A stretch of DNA of 8,242 nucleotides from Methylococcaceae bacterium (GTDB lineage: Bacteria; Pseudomonadota; Gammaproteobacteria; Methylococcales; Methylomonadaceae), in assembly GCA_013140465.1 (NCBI GenBank), contig JABFST010000023.1, forward strand, positions 1 to 8,242, given 5' to 3'. Within the stretch, counting starts at the first letter, position 1; each line of letters starts with the position of its first letter. The position numbers and the translations under genes were made by a program. Shown here piece after piece: positions 6,307-8,242 of the stretch. Below the pieces are notes generated by a model. The model was not told where the DNA came from, made no database searches, and saw nothing but the letters and a program-made list of their open reading frames with translations.

Positions 6307-7516
6307 AATGATAAAACCAAAGAAAAAAATTGCCTTTGTTAATATTTTTTACCCGCCTAAAACGTTGGGTGGGGCCACCCGCATTGTGGTCGATGAGGTG
6401 TCAACACTAGCCAATCAGTATAGCGATGATTTTGAGCTAGTTGTATTTACCGCAGACACAGAAAGTTCGGGAAAATATAAGCTTACGGTTTACCCTTATG
6501 ACGGATATCGGGTTTATGCGCTTGCCGTAGCTTTGACCGTCAGCACCAATTGGCATGAAAAAGATGAAGAAGTCGCCGTTTTATTTGACAATTTTTTAGC
6601 TTTTGAACAGCCGGATTTGGTGCATTTTCATTGTATTCAAGCTTTAACAGGAAGCATTGTCGAGGTAACGCAAAAGCGGGGTATTCCGCATTTTATTACG
6701 GTTCATGATGCTTGGTGGATATCTGACCACCAGTTTTTAATGGATCAATTGGGTAGGGTTTATCCTGATGGGCATCCAGACCCCTTTGAACCCTTTACGC
6801 TGCGCGAGGGCGTTACTTTAGAACAATCGCTTAAGCGGAGAGTCTACTTAAAAGGGCTGTTGTCCGCTTCTAATGGAGTACTTGCGGTATCTGAGACATT
6901 TCGTCAGATTTACGCAAAAAATGGTGTCACAAATGTCGTGACCAACAAGAATGGCATTTCAGACCAAGTGGCGTGGGCAGAAAAAAATACCTGCTATAGT
7001 GAAAAAGTTATTTGTGCCCATATTGGTAGCATGTCGCCCCATAAAGGCTTTGATCTGTTTAAGGCGGCTGTCCAAACGCACAAGTTTTCAAATATAGAAA
7101 TACTGGTCGTAGACCATACTAAAGAACAAGGTTATCTTAGCCAAAGCCAATGGGGAAACACGAATGTCACTATTGTGGGCCGCGTCAACCAAGAAAACAT
7201 CCAAGATTTATATCGTCGCATAGATGTCTTGTTTGCGCCTTCTATTTGTCTTGAAAGCTTTGGCTTGGTCACCCGCGAAGCAGCGGCTTGTGGTTGCTGG
7301 GTGGTGGGTTCAGATGTCGGGGCGATAGGTGAGGATATTACCCCTGAAAATGGTTTTAGGATTAGCCCCACCACTGAAAATCTACAAGTGGTGCTCCATG
7401 AAATTGACCGTGCGCCCAAAAAATATAAAGGGCTTTCTAAGTCAGGACATATTAGGTACTCATCAGACCAAGTGCAAGAGTTAGTTGATATGTTTAACGC
7501 TATTTTTGTTAATTAA
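6299..7516 (+). CDS. GT4-family glycosyltransferase
   Basis: The 405-residue protein is a GT-B glycosyltransferase of the GT4 type. The N-terminal half starts with KKKIAFVNIFYPPKTLGGA, the usual first strand and glycine loop that contacts the acceptor, and later has HDAWWIS. The C-terminal half has GSMSPHKGFDLF, a donor-domain motif, and the classical E-x7-E motif with E319 and E327 in LESFGLVTREA, followed by GCWVVGSDVGAIGE. These indicate retaining transfer from a nucleotide sugar in the cytoplasm, presumably in repeat-unit or chain assembly for the capsule. Sugar specificity is not readable. Start choice is uncertain: ATG 6299 overlaps the previous gene by 8 bases, while ATG 6308 has GGATGA 5 bases upstream and would leave no overlap. 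The difference is three residues. The next gene begins 19 bases after the stop. Confidence 0.92.
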   Translation: MNKMIKPKKKIAFVNIFYPPKTLGGATRIVVDEVSTLANQYSDDFELVVFTADTESSGKYKLTVYPYDGYRVYALAVALTVSTNWHEKDEEVAVLFDNFLAFEQPDLVHFHCIQALTGSIVEVTQKRGIPHFITVHDAWWISDHQFLMDQLGRVYPDGHPDPFEPFTLREGVTLEQSLKRRVYLKGLLSASNGVLAVSETFRQIYAKNGVTNVVTNKNGISDQVAWAEKNTCYSEKVICAHIGSMSPHKGFDLFKAAVQTHKFSNIEILVVDHTKEQGYLSQSQWGNTNVTIVGRVNQENIQDLYRRIDVLFAPSICLESFGLVTREAAACGCWVVGSDVGAIGEDITPENGFRISPTTENLQVVLHEIDRAPKKYKGLSKSGHIRYSSDQVQELVDMFNAIFVN

Positions 7517-7520
7517 AATC

Positions 7521-7528
7521 AAGGCAGG
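7521..7528 (+). promoter_or_regulatory. ribosome binding site that selects the ATG at 7536
   Basis: AAGGCAGG ends 7 bases before ATG 7536. The frame is open back to 7485 inside the upstream gene, but the site and lack of overlap support ATG 7536. Confidence 0.7.
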
Positions 7529-7535
7529 TTTGATA

Positions 7536-8192
7536 ATGAGTGATTCTAAAGTAATTTATGATGAATATAAATCATCCGGTTTCAGAGAGGAACTTTTAAC
7601 TTATCTCGTTAACCCAGTCACTCAAAAGGGTGTTGAAATAGGTGCCCTCAATAATCCAATTGTTAAACCAACAAATGGAGATATAAAGTTTATTGATTAT
7701 ACGGATACTGACACACTGAAACTTAAGCATCAAGCCTATTCTGACCGTGTAAATAAAATGGTTAATGTTGATTATGTTTGGTCAGGATCAGGTTCATTAG
7801 CTGAAATAGTTGGAGATAGGCATTGTTTCGATTATTTTATTGCAAGTCATGTGATAGAACACGTCCCTAATATGTTAGGTTGGTTTCGTGGGATAAATGA
7901 GGTTTTAAAGCACGGTGGAATTTTTAATCTGGCCATTCCTGACAAAAGATACACTTTTGACGTAAATTGCCCGTTAAGTACTGTTGGCCAATTGGTTGAA
8001 GCTGACTTGCTCTTATACCATATTCCAAGTATAAGGCAAATGTTTGATCATACATATTATGCGAAAAACATAATTCCTGGAGCTATATGGGGTGGGGCGG
8101 TTGATGTGAAGGCTTTACCTCATACGCGCCAACTTAAGCCCCCAACCCCCTGTTTACCCTTGAAAAACAGGGAGTGGCAACCCATATTATGA
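7536..8192 (+). CDS. SAM-dependent methyltransferase (class I, Methyltransf_11-like), probably C-terminally truncated
   Basis: The 218-residue product has the SAM-binding motif I VEIGALNNP at residues 33-41, an acidic strand end IDY at 53-55, FDYFIASHVIEHVPN at 98-112 (motif IV region), and LKHGGIFNLAIPDKRYTFD at 124-142. The last is characteristic of methyltransferases found in polysaccharide and O-antigen loci. It could methylate a sugar or another small acceptor. From about residue 198 the sequence stops looking like the family and becomes a Pro-rich tail encoded by a short palindromic element, ending at TGA 8190-8192. From memory, related proteins are some 40-80 residues longer and have a VHCWVFTP-like segment that is absent here. 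Hand counts of sampled lines give about 35-42% GC, lower than the export genes (about 55-62%), consistent with separate acquisition. The SAM fold core is intact, so activity is possible but doubtful. Confidence 0.78.
   Translation: MSDSKVIYDEYKSSGFREELLTYLVNPVTQKGVEIGALNNPIVKPTNGDIKFIDYTDTDTLKLKHQAYSDRVNKMVNVDYVWSGSGSLAEIVGDRHCFDYFIASHVIEHVPNMLGWFRGINEVLKHGGIFNLAIPDKRYTFDVNCPLSTVGQLVEADLLLYHIPSIRQMFDHTYYAKNIIPGAIWGGAVDVKALPHTRQLKPPTPCLPLKNREWQPIL
8138..8183. repeat. short palindromic element (hairpin) in the 3' end of the methyltransferase gene
   Basis: CCCTGTTT (8148-8155) and AAACAGGG (8165-8172) are perfect inverted arms around a 9-base loop. C-rich sequence lies before them and GTGGCAACCC after. 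The C-run plus CCCTG.../...CAGGG form resembles small interspersed palindromic repeats found in many bacterial genomes. No T-run follows the stem, so it is not a standard intrinsic terminator. Element boundaries are estimates. Confidence 0.6.
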
Positions 8193-8233
8193 AGCTTTTA
8201 ACTATCAGAGAGAAAGCCCCATGACGTTGCCAC
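8174..8233. repeat. 8-base inverted repeat GTGGCAAC / GTTGCCAC
   Basis: GTGGCAAC at 8174-8181 and its exact reverse complement at 8226-8233 are 44 bases apart. They could bracket a small element or be chance; the arms do not extend further. Confidence 0.35.
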
Positions 8234-8242
8234 AGCCATTAG
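8221..8242 (+). CDS. possible start of a downstream gene, cut by the window edge
   Basis: The ATG at 8221 is preceded by GAGAG (8208-8212) at a spacing of 8 bases and reads MTLPQPL before the window ends. The frame is open upstream to 8164 and also reads NPYYEAFNYQRESP, with no other start codon. This may therefore be a true start, or the interior of a gene whose 5' part was lost to the palindromic element. Too short to identify. Confidence 0.35.

Noticed and set aside
8148..8172. Hairpin as an intrinsic transcription terminator
   Set aside because: The stem is followed by GAGTGGCAACC, not a T-run, and lies within the operon direction of transcription.

Overview
The window is part of a surface-polysaccharide (group 2-type capsule) locus from a Gram-negative bacterium. 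All genes lie on the + strand. The export genes resemble the KpsE/KpsM/KpsT (CtrB/C/D) system of Gamma- and Betaproteobacteria. The mix of coiled-coil sulfotransferase, DUF4214 domains and GT-B enzymes suits an environmental gammaproteobacterium, but the sequence does not fix a genus.

Layout. Positions 2-397 hold the C-terminal end of a KpsE-like polysaccharide co-polymerase. Next come a KpsM-like ABC-2 permease (408-1202) and a KpsT-like ATPase (1199-1852, ATGA overlap with kpsM). A 170-base gap without a convincing gene follows; it carries three copies of an 8-mer and a weak promoter candidate. Then come a sulfotransferase-coiled coil-DUF4214 protein (2023-4071), a DUF4214-TPR-glycosyltransferase (4162-6306), a GT4-type glycosyltransferase (6299-7516) and a SAM-dependent methyltransferase (7536-8192). 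The methyltransferase appears to lose its native C-terminus where a short palindromic element begins at about 8130. A further reading frame, possibly starting at 8221, runs off the right edge.

How the genes fit together. KpsM and KpsT would drive ATP-dependent export of the finished glycan, and KpsE would connect the inner-membrane transporter to the periplasmic and outer-membrane path. The downstream genes would build or decorate the glycan: two glycosyltransferases, a PAPS-dependent sulfotransferase and a methyltransferase. A sulfated, possibly methylated capsule is a reasonable inference but is not shown by the sequence.

Most unusual features. (1) The sulfotransferase coiled coil is a regular repeat with alternating 25- and 29-residue units, which form three 54-residue super-repeats. 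(2) Two homologous DUF4214 domains, about 60% identical without gaps, sit at the facing ends of two adjacent genes. (3) The 3' end of the methyltransferase is broken by a palindromic element, with an open frame of unknown identity on the other side. Base composition also drops from GC-richer export genes to an AT-rich methyltransferase, the kind of mosaic seen in capsule loci.
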